Shown here: positions 8,913 to 19,400 of the stretch, piece after piece
Position numbering within the stretch: position 1 is the first letter of the stretch
Layout: the number at the start of each line of letters is the position of its first letter
NCBI RefSeq assembly: GCF_946479765.1
Contig: NZ_CAMLHO010000007.1
Coordinates: forward strand, 25,826 to 89,825
Length of the DNA: 64,000 bases
DNA from: an uncultured Aliivibrio sp.
Lineage (GTDB): Bacteria; Pseudomonadota; Gammaproteobacteria; Enterobacterales; Vibrionaceae
Reading direction: 5' to 3'
The notes under the pieces: generated by a model
Database searches by the model: none
What the model saw: the letters and a program-made list of their open reading frames with translations, nothing else
Told to the model about the DNA's origin: nothing
Translations under genes and position numbers: made by a program

Positions 8913-11417
8913 TTAGAATAAACTTTCGTCTTCCTCTCCATCTCCATCTCCATCAACATCGCCTGATGAATAGATCGTATCTTGGAAATCTTGCTTGACG
9001 TATTCTGTTGGTTCAGTACCACCAGCAAAATATTCCCACATACTTGTCTCATCATTTTTATTGGTTAATAAACCGGTTTCACGATCTATCTTCACTTTGA
9101 TGATATTGGCTGGTAAACGTTGATCTTTTTCTGGTACCCCTTCAAGAGTTACCTTCATAAAGTTAATCCAAGCATAGATTGCGGTTTTCCCTCCCGCTTC
9201 GCCACCAAATGGCATCTCTTCTTTGGTCATGTTGTCATTTTTAGTCGTGTAGCCTAAACGGTGTGATGGGTTATCAAAACCAACCCACGCAGCAGCAACA
9301 ACATTTGGACCATAACCGTTGTACCATGCATCTACAGAGTCATTTGTTGTCCCTGTTTTTCCGCCGATATCACGACGTTTCAGTACTTGTGCACGCCAAC
9401 CAGTACCATTCCAACCAGTGCCTTTACGCCAGCTACCGCCACCCCAGATATTGCTGTACATCATCTGTTTAGTTAAGAACGCATTTTGTGCTGAAATGAC
9501 TTTCTTCGCATAAGGAGATCCTTCATCGTTCTGACGTTCACAGTCACGTTGACAAATAGTTTTTGGTGTTGCTTTGTAAACTTCATCACCAAATGGGCTA
9601 TTAATATGGTCAATATAGTAAGGTTCTACGTAGTAACCATTATTGGCAAATACCGCAAAGCCTTGCGCCATTTGAACTGGCGTTAAGCTGCCAGCACCTA
9701 GTGCAATGGTTTCGGAACGAGGTAAGTCATCTTTATTAAAACCAAAACGAGTTAGGTAATCAATCGTTTCATCTAGACCTACTTCACGTAATACACGAAC
9801 GGCCATTACGTTTTTAGATTGAGCTAAACCAATACGTAGACGAGCAGGACCAACATAAGTTGGTGGCGAATTTTTAGGTCGCCATGCTGTACCTTGACTC
9901 TGATCCCAAGTATTGATCGGAGCATCATTTACTAAGCTTGCTAGTGTTTTACCGTGGTAAAGAGCAGCAGAGTAGATAAATGGCTTAATACTAGAACCAA
10001 CTTGACGCACAGACTGAGTAGCACGGTTAAATTTGTTGTGAACAAAGTTGAAACCACCCACTAGAGAGGTGATAGCCCCATCAGTTGGGTTCATAGCAAC
10101 AAATGCGGTATTTGCTGCTGGCACTTGGCTTAACTTCCAAACTGTCGTTGTTACATCATCTTTCGTTTCTTCGCTTAATGGACGAACATAAATTTGTTGA
10201 CCAACAGCAAGAATATCAGATGCTCGACGGGGAGCAGGACCTTGACGCTTATCTGTTTTAAAGCGACGAGCCCATTTCAAACCATCCCAAGGAATAGTAG
10301 CCATACCATTATTTTTGATATCAACGGTAACTGTTTTCCCTGAAACTTCAGTGACAACAGCAGGCATTAATTCACCATAAGAAGGTTCGTTTCTTAGGTG
10401 TTTAGTAATCGCGTTTTCGTCAAGCGGTGTTGCTTTAGGTACCCATACTGTTTTTACTGCACCACGGAAGCCATGGCGTTCATCATAAGCAAGAAGATTG
10501 TCTAATGTTGCTTTATTTGCCGCGGCTTGCATTTTTGAATCTACGGTAGTGTAGATATTCATACCTGAGGTATAAGCGGCTTCTTCACCGTATTTATTTA
10601 CCATCCATGCGCGAGCAATTTCGGCAATGTAAGGGGCTTGTAGTTCGATCTCTGCACCGTGGTACTTAGAAATCACTTCTTCCGCTCTTGCATCATCAAA
10701 CTCTTGTTTAGTGATGTAACCTTCATCAAGCATACGAGCCAATACCACGTTTCGACGAGTAGTGGCACGATCAACAGAATAAATAGGGTTCATGGTTGAT
10801 GGTGCTTTTGGTAAACCAGCAATAATGGCGACTTCACCAAGAGTCAGTTGGCTTACTTCTTTACCAAAATAAACATGGGCAGCAGCACCTACGCCATAAG
10901 AGCGGTAACCTAAATAGATTTTATTTAAGTAAAGCTCAAGGATCTCTTGCTTGGTTAGTAGTTGCTCAATATGGACTGCAATGAAGATCTCTTTAATCTT
11001 ACGCATGATTTTCTTCTCATTGGATAAGAAGAAGTTACGCGCAAGCTGCTGAGTAATGGTACTCGCCCCTTGTTTTGCTGAGCCTGATGCTAATACAGCA
11101 AAGGCTGCGCGAGTGATACCGATTGGGTCAAAGCCATAGTGACTATAAAAACGACTGTCTTCGGTCGCGATGATAGCTTCAAGCAAGTGAGGTGGCATCT
11201 CTTCTAATTTAAGAGGGATACGACGCTTTTCGCCAAATTGTGCGATTAATTTCCCATCGCGGCTGTATACCTGCATTGGTGTTTGTAGTTGAACATCTTT
11301 TAATGTAGCCACATCTGGTAATTCTGGTTTCACATATTGGTAAAAACCAAAAATTGTTGTGACTCCAAGAATAATGCAAACCAATGTAGCTATAAGCAGT
11401 GCCTTTATGAACTTCAC
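8913..11417 (-). CDS. mrcA: penicillin-binding protein 1A
   Basis: Bifunctional class A PBP of 834 aa that polymerises and cross-links peptidoglycan. There is a short cytoplasmic tail and one membrane anchor (residues about 5-27). The GT51 glycosyltransferase domain has the catalytic Glu in ATEDSRFYSHYGFD and QGASTITQQLARNFFL. The transpeptidase domain has the Ser nucleophile in GSSIKPFIYSAAL, the SKN triad and KTGTTND. The C terminus is an acidic Asp/Gly/Glu tail. It is divergent from pilM, the same arrangement as mrcA and the pilM homologue in E. coli. Confidence 0.96.
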   Translation of the reverse strand: MKFIKALLIATLVCIILGVTTIFGFYQYVKPELPDVATLKDVQLQTPMQVYSRDGKLIAQFGEKRRIPLKLEEMPPHLLEAIIATEDSRFYSHYGFDPIGITRAAFAVLASGSAKQGASTITQQLARNFFLSNEKKIMRKIKEIFIAVHIEQLLTKQEILELYLNKIYLGYRSYGVGAAAHVYFGKEVSQLTLGEVAIIAGLPKAPSTMNPIYSVDRATTRRNVVLARMLDEGYITKQEFDDARAEEVISKYHGAEIELQAPYIAEIARAWMVNKYGEEAAYTSGMNIYTTVDSKMQAAANKATLDNLLAYDERHGFRGAVKTVWVPKATPLDENAITKHLRNEPSYGELMPAVVTEVSGKTVTVDIKNNGMATIPWDGLKWARRFKTDKRQGPAPRRASDILAVGQQIYVRPLSEETKDDVTTTVWKLSQVPAANTAFVAMNPTDGAITSLVGGFNFVHNKFNRATQSVRQVGSSIKPFIYSAALYHGKTLASLVNDAPINTWDQSQGTAWRPKNSPPTYVGPARLRIGLAQSKNVMAVRVLREVGLDETIDYLTRFGFNKDDLPRSETIALGAGSLTPVQMAQGFAVFANNGYYVEPYYIDHINSPFGDEVYKATPKTICQRDCERQNDEGSPYAKKVISAQNAFLTKQMMYSNIWGGGSWRKGTGWNGTGWRAQVLKRRDIGGKTGTTNDSVDAWYNGYGPNVVAAAWVGFDNPSHRLGYTTKNDNMTKEEMPFGGEAGGKTAIYAWINFMKVTLEGVPEKDQRLPANIIKVKIDRETGLLTNKNDETSMWEYFAGGTEPTEYVKQDFQDTIYSSGDVDGDGDGEEDESLF

Positions 11418-11555
11418 CTGATAATTCCCATTTACTTTAATCTGTATTGTCGTTTCTAACCGATAACTGAGTAGTATAAATATAACACAATAAAAAATAA
11501 CGCAAATAAACGCTTAATTTTGAGAAGTTTATTTATTACTTGGAGTTAAATCAGG

Positions 11556-12554
11556 ATGATTTATCCCATCATTACCGGTTTGGATATAGGGCATCATAGC
11601 ATTAAAGCGGTATCTGTGAGGTTAAAAAAAGGTCAATTTGAACTAATAAGCAGTGATGAGGTTTTATTGCCTGAATCTGTGTTTTTAGATATGAATACAT
11701 TACATATGGAAGAGATAATACCTTACCTATCCCGTTTGAAAACACGAATAAAACGAAACCTGAGACAAGTCGCTTTTTCAATTCCAGACAGCAGTATTAT
11801 TAGTAAGATAATTAGGCTGGATGGTCAGCTTGATGAAGAAGAAACAGAGTTTGCGATAATACATGCTTTTGAGCAGCAAACCTCGTTTTTAGCTGACGAT
11901 CTTAATATTGATTATATTGCGATAGATCAGCGAGGTGTCGATAGTGAAAAAATAACAAATTTCCAAGTTTTTGCAGTAAAAAAAGAGTTAATACAGGCTC
12001 GTCAGAAATGTGTAGCGTCGGTAGGGTTTATTCCCATTTTGGCTGATGCACATTCCCATGCACTATTAACGTTATGGCAGCGAAGCGTAACGGTATATCC
12101 AGATAAAAAGAACTGGATGCTTATTGATATTGGTCACTTACACACAATTTTCTGTGTTATTTCTCCGAATCAACAGCTGTATACTAAATCTATTATTTTT
12201 GGTGCTTCTCAGCTGATGGGCAATCGTCCCATAGAATATTTAACAGCGGTTGAGGCTCAAGATAGCTCCCAGTTTACTGCTCTGCTTTCTGAGCATATTA
12301 GTCGTCAAATTACCTTATATTCTTCTATTCATAATCACAAGATTGAAGGGCTTTGGATTACGGGAGGTGGGGCAGCACTTCCTGGCTTATCTGATGTATT
12401 GAGCTATGAATTGTCACTGCCTATTTTAGAGTTAGCTCTTTCTTCGCTGTTTCATTGTACTGATCAGCAAGTAATGCGAGTTAATGCACCAGCAAGTCAA
12501 TATGCATCAGCGATAGGGCTTGCATTAAGAGGGGTTGAGTGGCTTACCAAATAA
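11556..12554 (+). CDS. pilM: type IV pilus assembly protein PilM
   Basis: Actin-like (FtsA-fold) cytoplasmic protein of 332 aa that binds the cytoplasmic tail of PilN in the type IV pilus alignment complex. Visible nucleotide-binding motifs are GLDIGHHSIKAVSV at the N terminus, MLIDIGHLHTIFCVI in the middle and LWITGGGAALPGL near the C terminus. It is the first gene of pilMNOPQ and starts 138 bases from the divergent mrcA start. Its end overlaps pilN by 16 bases. Confidence 0.93.
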   Translation: MIYPIITGLDIGHHSIKAVSVRLKKGQFELISSDEVLLPESVFLDMNTLHMEEIIPYLSRLKTRIKRNLRQVAFSIPDSSIISKIIRLDGQLDEEETEFAIIHAFEQQTSFLADDLNIDYIAIDQRGVDSEKITNFQVFAVKKELIQARQKCVASVGFIPILADAHSHALLTLWQRSVTVYPDKKNWMLIDIGHLHTIFCVISPNQQLYTKSIIFGASQLMGNRPIEYLTAVEAQDSSQFTALLSEHISRQITLYSSIHNHKIEGLWITGGGAALPGLSDVLSYELSLPILELALSSLFHCTDQQVMRVNAPASQYASAIGLALRGVEWLTK

Positions 12555-13105
12555 ATTTATTGCCTTGGAGAGAAAAAGAAAGATTGAGGTATAAGCGATC
12601 TTTTTTCATTTTATTATGCGTTGGCTTGCTTTTATCCGTGAGTATTCAAGGGAGTATTTTATTTTATTTAAGCCAACAAAAAGAATTACAAGAGACTCGT
12701 AATCATTCCTTAGAAAATCATATCGAGGGGTTAAATAGTGAATTAAAAGAACTTCACGAGATTGGTAATCAGCATGACACAATATTAACTCGTTTAAATG
12801 AAGTCGAAGAATTACAGCGTAATAGAAACACAACAACGCAGTTACTTAATTTATTACCAGAGATGATCTCTGGGGGGATTTATTTAAATAAAGTACGGAT
12901 GAATAAGAGGCTCGTAGAGATTACAGGGGTTAGCGATAGTAATGTTCGTTTAGCGAGTATGCTCGATAAATTAGAGCGCTCTTCTTATATTTCGTCTGTT
13001 GACATACATTCAATTGTGTCTGAAGTTGATGTTTTTGATCATGGTATGAGTCGCTTTGAGGTGTCATTTATGCTGCTTTCTTCATACCAAGGAGAGAGAG
13101 AATGA
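12539..13105 (+). CDS. pilN: type IV pilus assembly protein PilN
   Basis: Inner-membrane protein of 188 aa in the PilMNOP complex. The N terminus YQINLLPWREKERLRYKRS is the diagnostic PilM-binding motif (INLLPWR). One membrane segment follows (about residues 22-43), then a periplasmic coiled coil (about 48-95) and a small ferredoxin-like domain. A GTG start at 12539 is chosen because it yields the conserved N terminus and has GAGGGG just upstream; this makes a 16-base overlap with pilM. It overlaps pilO by 4 bases (ATGA). Confidence 0.93.
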   Translation: MAYQINLLPWREKERLRYKRSFFILLCVGLLLSVSIQGSILFYLSQQKELQETRNHSLENHIEGLNSELKELHEIGNQHDTILTRLNEVEELQRNRNTTTQLLNLLPEMISGGIYLNKVRMNKRLVEITGVSDSNVRLASMLDKLERSSYISSVDIHSIVSEVDVFDHGMSRFEVSFMLLSSYQGERE

Positions 13106-13683
13106 CGGATTGGAGAGAGCTTGAACTGGATGAGATTACGGAGTGGTCACGAGGTTTTCAATTACTGGTGATTTTGTTTTTATGCTTGTGTGTACAAGGT
13201 GTTGGTTATTGGTTTTGGTTACGGCCAATGGTTGAAAAAACAGAACAATTAAAACAAGACGAAATGGTGTTTAAAAATACGGTGAAATACAGGTATAACC
13301 AAGTTGCTGCGCTGCCAATAATGGAAGAACAGCTTAATGAGCTGAATTTTCGTTATGAGTTTTTAGCACAGCAATTACCTGCACAAAAAGAACTTGCAAG
13401 TATGCTCTCTGGTATTAATCGGGTTGGAATTCAAAATAAGTTAACGTTCACTCGTATTGATTGGGGGGAGAGGCAACAGAAGACCTTCCTCTATAAACTG
13501 CCTTTAAATATCGAACTAACAGGGCAGTATCATGATATTGGTGCATTTTCCGAGGCCATTGCCGATCTTCCTCGAATCGTGAATTTAGAAAATATGGATA
13601 TTCAGCGTGTCAATAAAGAGAGCAATCTATTGCATTTTCGAGTTATGGCGTATACCTATCAATTTATGGGACAGCATGAATAA
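13102..13683 (+). CDS. pilO: type IV pilus assembly protein PilO
   Basis: Inner-membrane partner of PilN, 193 aa, with a short cytoplasmic tail, one membrane segment (about residues 20-41, LLVILFLCLCVQGVGYWFWL), a coiled coil and a periplasmic domain containing PLNIELTGQYHDIGAFSEAI, typical of PilO. The start overlaps the pilN stop (ATGA) and AGGAGAGAGAG upstream provides the ribosome site. The stop overlaps the pilP start, so the five genes are translationally coupled. Confidence 0.94.
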   Translation: MTDWRELELDEITEWSRGFQLLVILFLCLCVQGVGYWFWLRPMVEKTEQLKQDEMVFKNTVKYRYNQVAALPIMEEQLNELNFRYEFLAQQLPAQKELASMLSGINRVGIQNKLTFTRIDWGERQQKTFLYKLPLNIELTGQYHDIGAFSEAIADLPRIVNLENMDIQRVNKESNLLHFRVMAYTYQFMGQHE

Positions 13684-14194
13684 GCGTTTATTTTTTGCGG
13701 TGATTGTCTGGTTTTTTCTTACTGGATGTAAAGCAAATAAAGAATCACTGGAACTGTTTTATGCTGAGGCTAAAAAACAAGGTCATATTGACGTTGAGCA
13801 ACTAACAACAGTCAGTACTTTTGATGTCGATGGCTACTCTCAAGTTGCTGGTCGCTCTCCATTTGTCTTACCAAAGCCAGCTGAATTATCGATGCCGCTT
13901 ATAAATAAAAAGACATGTTGGCAGCCTAAAGAGCGAAAAAAAAAGGAATTTTTAGAGCAGTATTCGTTAAATAAACTGAGCTTTAAAGGCGTTATTGGTT
14001 CTGGTTCGGATATTACCGCGTTAGTGCAGATCCCAAAGGGAAATGTTGTAAAGGTAAACAAGGGACAATTCATGGGGAGTCATCATGGGCGGGTGCTTCA
14101 GATTAACTCACAGTATGTGCTCTTAAAGGAAACATTGCCTGATGGCGTGGGGTGTTGGCAAAAAAGACACATCAAATTGGTATTGAAAAATTAA
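13676..14194 (+). CDS. pilP: type IV pilus assembly lipoprotein PilP
   Basis: Periplasmic lipoprotein of 172 aa linking the inner-membrane PilNO complex to the secretin PilQ. The N terminus is a lipoprotein signal ending in FFLTGC, with Cys18 the predicted lipidated residue. The C-terminal half holds the conserved pattern FKGVIGSGSDITALVQIPKG, then QINSQYVLLKETLPDG. The ATG at 13676 overlaps the pilO stop by 8 bases; a longer frame starting at 13607 would bury the signal peptide and is rejected. Confidence 0.93.
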   Translation: MNKRLFFAVIVWFFLTGCKANKESLELFYAEAKKQGHIDVEQLTTVSTFDVDGYSQVAGRSPFVLPKPAELSMPLINKKTCWQPKERKKKEFLEQYSLNKLSFKGVIGSGSDITALVQIPKGNVVKVNKGQFMGSHHGRVLQINSQYVLLKETLPDGVGCWQKRHIKLVLKN

Positions 14195-14215
14195 CGAAAA
14201 GAGTAGGGATAACTC

Positions 14216-15934
14216 ATGTTGCTAGGATGCAAAATAACGATTACCTCATTCGCTATTCAATGGTGGTTGCTTCTTATATTCAGTGTTGTCAGTGTGCCGA
14301 GCTCTGCGGAAGATGGAGTGATGAATAGATTAATTAATGTGGATTTTCAGCTAAATAAGAACAAAGAAGGGGTAATTATCGTTGAACTCGCCTCTACTGC
14401 CTCTGCCGTTGATTTAAGAACAGAGAATACTCAATTGATGATTGAACTGCATGATACGCAAGTCAGTGATGATAAGTTAATCATCTTAGATGTCGAAGAC
14501 TTTGCAACGTCAGTTTCTCATATTGAGACGTTTAGGGAGCCGAATAGCACATTATTGGTTGTGGATATTAAAGGTGGTTATCAATACGACTATTTTTTAA
14601 AAGATAATTTATTACAAGTGGTGATATCGAAGCAATCGAAGCAGGCGAACAAAATACAGAGTAGCGGACAAGAAGAGAGTAAACCTATCTCAATTAACTT
14701 CCAAGACATCCCCGTGAGACATGTATTGCAATTGATCGCTGATTATAACGATTTTAACTTAGTGGTTGCTGACTCAGTAAAAGGCAATGTAACGTTACGC
14801 TTAGATGGTGTGCCGTGGCGACAAGTACTGGATATTATTTTACAGGCAAAAAACTTAGATAAACGAGTTCAAGGAAACGTGGTATTAATTGCCCCAACAT
14901 CAGAGTTTGATGCGCAAGAAAAAAAGGTATTAGAACAAGCTCAAATGGCCTCTGAGTTAGCAGCACTTACCTCTGAAATACTCTCTATTAGTTACGCTAA
15001 AGCGTCAGATATTGCGGAGCTTTTGGTTGGTGAAGGCGAAATAACGATGCTTTCTAATCGTGGAAGTATTACGGTTGACGAGAGAACAAATTCTTTATTG
15101 CTACGAGATGTGCCTGAAAATATTGCGGTTATTAAAGAGATAATTGAAACACTCGATGTGCCAATTAAGCAAGTTCAAATTGAAGCAAGAATAGTAACGA
15201 TTAACGAGGGTAATTTGGCGGAGCTTGGTGTTCGCTGGGGAATAAGTAATACCAATGGTAGCACGACTGTCGGAGGAACAATTGAAAGTAATCTAGCCAG
15301 TGTAGGGCTTTATGATGGCGGTAATGGTAGTCTTCCTGTTGATGACTTTTTAAATGTCAATTTGGGCTTGGTTAACCCAGCAGCTTCTAGTATCGCCTTT
15401 CAGGTAGCAAAGCTTGGGTCTAATTTTTTATTGGACCTTGAGTTGTCTGCATTGCAGGCTGAATCTAAAGCAGAAATCATTTCAAGTCCGAGATTAATTA
15501 CGACTAATAAGAAACCTGCTTACATTGAACAAGGGACTGAAATTCCTTATTTGGAAGCGTCATCCAGTGGGGCTACGTCGGTATCTTTTAAAAAAGCAGT
15601 ATTAAGTTTGATGGTGACACCACAAATAACGCCGGATAATCGCTTAGTTCTTGATTTAACTGTTACACAAGATAGACCGGGTCAAATAGTGAAAACAGGA
15701 ACAGGTGAAGCCGTTGCAATTGATACTCAGCGAATTGGCACACAAGTACTGGTCAATAATGGAGAAACCGTTGTTTTGGGAGGAATTTATCAGCGGTCAT
15801 TATCAAATACTGTGGAGAAAGTCCCATTACTTGGTGATTTACCTCTGCTTGGGGCTCTGTTTCGTCGTAGCTCAGAAAATATAGGTAAAAAAGAATTATT
15901 GATCTTTGTTACACCAAAAGTTGTTATACAGTAA
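14216..15934 (+). CDS. pilQ: type IV pilus secretin PilQ
   Basis: Outer-membrane secretin of 572 aa through which the type IV pilus passes; in Vibrio the same operon also serves DNA uptake. Signal peptide at residues about 1-31 (cut near PSSAED), AMIN-like domain about 40-135, N0/STN domain with INFQDIPVRHVLQLIADYND, an N1/NolW domain, and the secretin core with IKQVQIEARIVTINEGNLAE, SPRLITTNKKPAYIEQGTEI, VVLGGIYQ and the C-terminal KELLIFVTPKVV. Shorter than many PilQ proteins because it has only one AMIN-like region. Last gene of pilMNOPQ. Confidence 0.94.
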   Translation: MLLGCKITITSFAIQWWLLLIFSVVSVPSSAEDGVMNRLINVDFQLNKNKEGVIIVELASTASAVDLRTENTQLMIELHDTQVSDDKLIILDVEDFATSVSHIETFREPNSTLLVVDIKGGYQYDYFLKDNLLQVVISKQSKQANKIQSSGQEESKPISINFQDIPVRHVLQLIADYNDFNLVVADSVKGNVTLRLDGVPWRQVLDIILQAKNLDKRVQGNVVLIAPTSEFDAQEKKVLEQAQMASELAALTSEILSISYAKASDIAELLVGEGEITMLSNRGSITVDERTNSLLLRDVPENIAVIKEIIETLDVPIKQVQIEARIVTINEGNLAELGVRWGISNTNGSTTVGGTIESNLASVGLYDGGNGSLPVDDFLNVNLGLVNPAASSIAFQVAKLGSNFLLDLELSALQAESKAEIISSPRLITTNKKPAYIEQGTEIPYLEASSSGATSVSFKKAVLSLMVTPQITPDNRLVLDLTVTQDRPGQIVKTGTGEAVAIDTQRIGTQVLVNNGETVVLGGIYQRSLSNTVEKVPLLGDLPLLGALFRRSSENIGKKELLIFVTPKVVIQ

Positions 15935-16155
15935 TAACATAGCGTAACTTAAAGCATCAGATTGTTATGAAAATAGAGCATAAAATAAATTATTATGCTG
16001 AACTTTTCATCTAGCTATTGCAATCACTAGCTATAAGCTGAGATAATTTTCGGTCTGATCACGAAATATCTGTGAGGAATATGGTGCCACAGACAAGCGT
16101 CTATAGAGACAACTGTTGGCAATGTCGTTAATGAACTTTGCATAATTTCTAAAAA

Positions 16156-16674
16156 ATGGCTGAAAAACGAAATATTTTCCTTGTTGGCCCAATGGGCGCC
16201 GGCAAAAGTACAATTGGTAGACACTTAGCACAGCAACTTCATATGGAGTTTCTTGATTCTGATACGGTAATTGAAGAACGTACAGGCGCAGATATTGCCT
16301 GGGTATTCGACGTTGAAGGTGAAGAAGGATTCCGTGTACGTGAAGAAGGTGTAATTAACGATTTAACTCAAGAGCAAGGCATTGTACTTGCGACGGGTGG
16401 TGGCTCTGTAATTAGTAAAGAGAGTCGCAATCGTTTATCTGCTCGTGGTGTTGTTGTATATCTTGAAACTACAATTGAGAAGCAATTAGCTCGCACACAA
16501 CGCGATAAAAAACGTCCGTTGCTTCAAACTGATGAGCCTCGAGAAGTGCTAGAAGCACTAGCGAAAGAGCGTAATGCACTTTATGAAGAAGTGTCTGATT
16601 ATGTTGTTCGTACCGATGATCAAAGTGCAAAAGTAGTGGCAAATCAAATCATCCAAATGCTTGAAGAGCGTTAA
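16156..16674 (+). CDS. aroK: shikimate kinase I
   Basis: Phosphorylates shikimate at the 3-OH with ATP in the common aromatic pathway. The 172-aa product has the P-loop [12 protein letters not shown] at residues 11-22, the shikimate-binding [10 protein letters not shown] and ATGGGSVIS, and the lid RDKKRPLLQ. No clear Shine-Dalgarno is seen in the A-rich leader. A 221-base gap separates it from pilQ, room for a promoter. It is followed by aroB, damX and dam, the conserved enterobacterial and Vibrio order. Confidence 0.97.
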   Translation: MAEKRNIFLVGPMGAGKSTIGRHLAQQLHMEFLDSDTVIEERTGADIAWVFDVEGEEGFRVREEGVINDLTQEQGIVLATGGGSVISKESRNRLSARGVVVYLETTIEKQLARTQRDKKRPLLQTDEPREVLEALAKERNALYEEVSDYVVRTDDQSAKVVANQIIQMLEER

Positions 16675-16713
16675 TTCAAGACATTTAAATAAGACAGAAA
16701 GTGGGAACGAATC

Positions 16714-17802
16714 ATGGAAACGATTCATGTAGATTTAGCAGAGCGTAGCTATCCCATCTCTATCGGCGCCGAGTTGCTTTGCAACCCGGCGCATTTTTCA
16801 TCTGTAATACCTGCTAAAAAACGAGTTGTCGTTATCAGTAATGTAACGGTTGCGCCGTTGTATGCTCAACAAATTATCGACACTTTACATACGTTTGAAT
16901 GCCAAGTATCACTGCTTGAATTAGACGATGGCGAGCAATATAAAAATTTAGATACTTTTAATAAAATTATTACCTTCTTGCTTGAAGAAAATCATAGTCG
17001 TGATGTTACGATTGTTGCTTTAGGTGGTGGGGTCGTTGGTGATGTGGTTGGCTTTGCTTCTGCTTGTTACCAGCGTGGTGTTGATTTTATTCAAATACCT
17101 ACGACTTTACTTTCTCAAGTTGATTCATCTGTTGGGGGTAAAACCGCAATAAATCATCCGCTTGGTAAAAATATGGTAGGTGCGTTTTATCAACCTAAAG
17201 CTGTTATTATTGATATTAATTGCCTGAAAACCTTATCTGAGCGTGAATTCGCCGCGGGTATGGCAGAGGTGATTAAGTACGGAATTATTATTGACCGTGA
17301 CTTTTTTGATTGGCTAGATGAAAACATGGATAAGCTATATGCACTCGATCATGATGCATTGGTGTATGCCATTTCACGTTGCTGTCAAATTAAGGCTGAT
17401 GTTGTTGCTAAAGATGAAAAAGAATCAGGAATGCGCGCACTCTTGAACCTAGGTCATACATTTGGTCATGCGATTGAAGCAGAAATGGGTTACGGTAATT
17501 GGCTTCATGGTGAAGCGGTTTCTGTCGGTATCGTAATGGCCGCAGTGACAGCAGAAAAAGAAGGGCTTATTTCGCAAAATGATGTCGATCGTATTTGTGC
17601 ATTATTAGAAAAAGCGAAATTGCCATTAAAAGCACCGAAAGAAATGACAATAGATGCATTTATGAAGCACATGATGCGTGACAAGAAAGTGTTGTCAGGT
17701 ATGTTACGCTTGGTACTGCCGACATCAATTGGTAGTTCTGAAGTGGTCACTGGTGTTTCTGAAAATGTGCTTACTAAAGTAATTGAGCAATGTAAGGCGT
17801 AA
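16714..17802 (+). CDS. aroB: 3-dehydroquinate synthase
   Basis: Converts DAHP to 3-dehydroquinate, with NAD+ and a divalent metal, the second step of the shikimate pathway. The 362-aa product has [39 protein letters not shown], the metal-ligand regions [10 protein letters not shown] and [11 protein letters not shown], and [10 protein letters not shown]. It starts 39 bases after aroK with a GTGGGAACG ribosome site. damX begins 7 bases after its stop, so they are probably co-transcribed. Confidence 0.97.
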   Translation: METIHVDLAERSYPISIGAELLCNPAHFSSVIPAKKRVVVISNVTVAPLYAQQIIDTLHTFECQVSLLELDDGEQYKNLDTFNKIITFLLEENHSRDVTIVALGGGVVGDVVGFASACYQRGVDFIQIPTTLLSQVDSSVGGKTAINHPLGKNMVGAFYQPKAVIIDINCLKTLSEREFAAGMAEVIKYGIIIDRDFFDWLDENMDKLYALDHDALVYAISRCCQIKADVVAKDEKESGMRALLNLGHTFGHAIEAEMGYGNWLHGEAVSVGIVMAAVTAEKEGLISQNDVDRICALLEKAKLPLKAPKEMTIDAFMKHMMRDKKVLSGMLRLVLPTSIGSSEVVTGVSENVLTKVIEQCKA

Positions 17803-17809
17803 AATAAAT

Positions 17810-19318
17810 ATGAATATTGGTCATGATTTAACTGTATTGGAATTAGAAAGCCAAGTCGATGTGTTATCACGCATTCAATTTGTCTCTCGTTTTGGTTCTA
17901 ATTTAGTGCATATAGAAGGAGTGGAAGGCTCTGGGAAATCATGGCTGGCTCAACGCTATCTTGAAAAGTGGTGTGATGATGCGGATCAAGCCCTGCTCAT
18001 GTGCCACTCAAATCAGTCAATACAGCAGCAGCGCAGTATTATCTTAAAGCAGGTTGTCCGAGATCCTCTATTTAATGAATTTGATACGGTTATAGACAGT
18101 ATTGGACGAATGTTGGCTGGAGAAAAGTGCAATCTGATTTTGGTTATTGATGATGCACATTTACTCTCACCTGAACTATTGAGTGAACTGTGGTTATTAG
18201 TCCAAAAAGCGCAATCAACACTAAACTGGCAAATAAATGTTTTACTCTTTTCACAAGTAGATAAATTAACTCAAGCTTTATCTCGAATGTCTTATGGGCA
18301 AGAAAATAAAGCGGTTGATATTGATATTGAACCGTTAACTGGTGAAGAGGCGGTGACATTTACTGAAATGTTAGTGGTTCGTTTTATTCCAAGCAGAGAA
18401 GATAAAATCCGAATTCGTAATCTAGTAGATAAAACGAATCGTCTGCCTGCTGAATTAATCGCATTAGGTGAAAAGAAAAAAGAACGTCGAGTGATCATTC
18501 GCTCGGTGACTCATTCTCCTGTGGGTATTTTAGGGTTAGCATCGGTTTTATTATTGGGTGCTGCGGGTGCACATTGGTGGCTGAACAATCAATTGTTAGA
18601 ACTTCCTGGTGTTGATGAACTTATCGAAAGCAATGAATCATTAGTGGTTATTCTTGATGATAAAGCTCTTGTTGATAACGTTATTATTGATAAAGTTGAA
18701 GCGGAGCTACTACCGATTAAAACGGATGCATTGCAAAATATAAATCAGCCTGAAGATGATGGTCATACTCTGCCACTAGAAGTTATTGATACTCCAATTA
18801 TTGCTGATTCAACGGTTGAAGTAGGTAAACGCGTTATTGTGCCATCTGCCTTGGTGGATTCATTGATTGATGATTCAACACAAGAGCCTAATGACGTGAT
18901 TGTAAAAGAAGCCCCGAAACCTGATGTAAAACCAGCACCAAAGCCTGATGTAAAGCCAGCACCAAAGCCTGATGTAAAGCCAATACAGCAGCAAGCTACA
19001 GAATCAAAAGTTACATTTACGCTAGCGGATAAAGAGTTAAAAACACTATCTGAAAAACGCTATATTTTACAATTGGCGGCACTAACTAATAAAGAAGCAG
19101 TTCAAGATTTTTTAGATGAGCATAAGATAGAACCGTCGGCTCGTATCTACCAAGCACTTCGAAATGGATCGATTTGGTATATTGTGACGCTTGGTGATTA
19201 TGATTCTATTTCATCGGCGCGTGGTGCGGTGCAGAGACTTCCGAATTCAGTGCAGAGTTTAGGGCCTTGGGTTAAATCTTTAGTACAAGTGCATCGTGAG
19301 ATTGATTCTGTAAAATAA
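17810..19318 (+). CDS. damX: DamX-like protein with AAA and SPOR domains
   Basis: A 502-aa inner-membrane cell-division protein. The N-terminal AAA/ATPase-like region has a Walker A GVEGSGKSWLA (about residues 36-46) and a Walker B-like LILVIDDAHLL. A single membrane segment (about residues 237-258) is followed by a low-complexity linker with three copies of an 8-aa Pro-rich unit and a C-terminal SPOR domain (about 415-500) that binds denuded septal peptidoglycan. The ATG at 17810 is used; a TTG at 17783 in frame would overlap aroB. Located between aroB and dam as in E. coli. Confidence 0.92.
   Translation: MNIGHDLTVLELESQVDVLSRIQFVSRFGSNLVHIEGVEGSGKSWLAQRYLEKWCDDADQALLMCHSNQSIQQQRSIILKQVVRDPLFNEFDTVIDSIGRMLAGEKCNLILVIDDAHLLSPELLSELWLLVQKAQSTLNWQINVLLFSQVDKLTQALSRMSYGQENKAVDIDIEPLTGEEAVTFTEMLVVRFIPSREDKIRIRNLVDKTNRLPAELIALGEKKKERRVIIRSVTHSPVGILGLASVLLLGAAGAHWWLNNQLLELPGVDELIESNESLVVILDDKALVDNVIIDKVEAELLPIKTDALQNINQPEDDGHTLPLEVIDTPIIADSTVEVGKRVIVPSALVDSLIDDSTQEPNDVIVKEAPKPDVKPAPKPDVKPAPKPDVKPIQQQATESKVTFTLADKELKTLSEKRYILQLAALTNKEAVQDFLDEHKIEPSARIYQALRNGSIWYIVTLGDYDSISSARGAVQRLPNSVQSLGPWVKSLVQVHREIDSVK
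18914..18985 (+). repeat. three tandem 24-bp repeats inside damX
   Basis: Three head-to-tail 24-base units code for PKPDVKPA-type octapeptides in the linker between the membrane segment and the SPOR domain. Units 2 and 3 are almost identical and unit 1 differs at a few third positions. The repeat number is likely to vary between strains by slippage. Confidence 0.85.
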
Positions 19319-19400
19319 GAGATAAGATAAACAGACCCTAGTAAAAAAATAGGGTACAATCCCCCGCTTTCTGGATTAAGGTAAAAGGCGTAAAAGAAGT

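Noticed and set aside
13607..13675. Upstream start of pilP inside pilO
   Set aside because: It would place a lipoprotein signal internally; the ATG at 13676 gives a correct lipobox.
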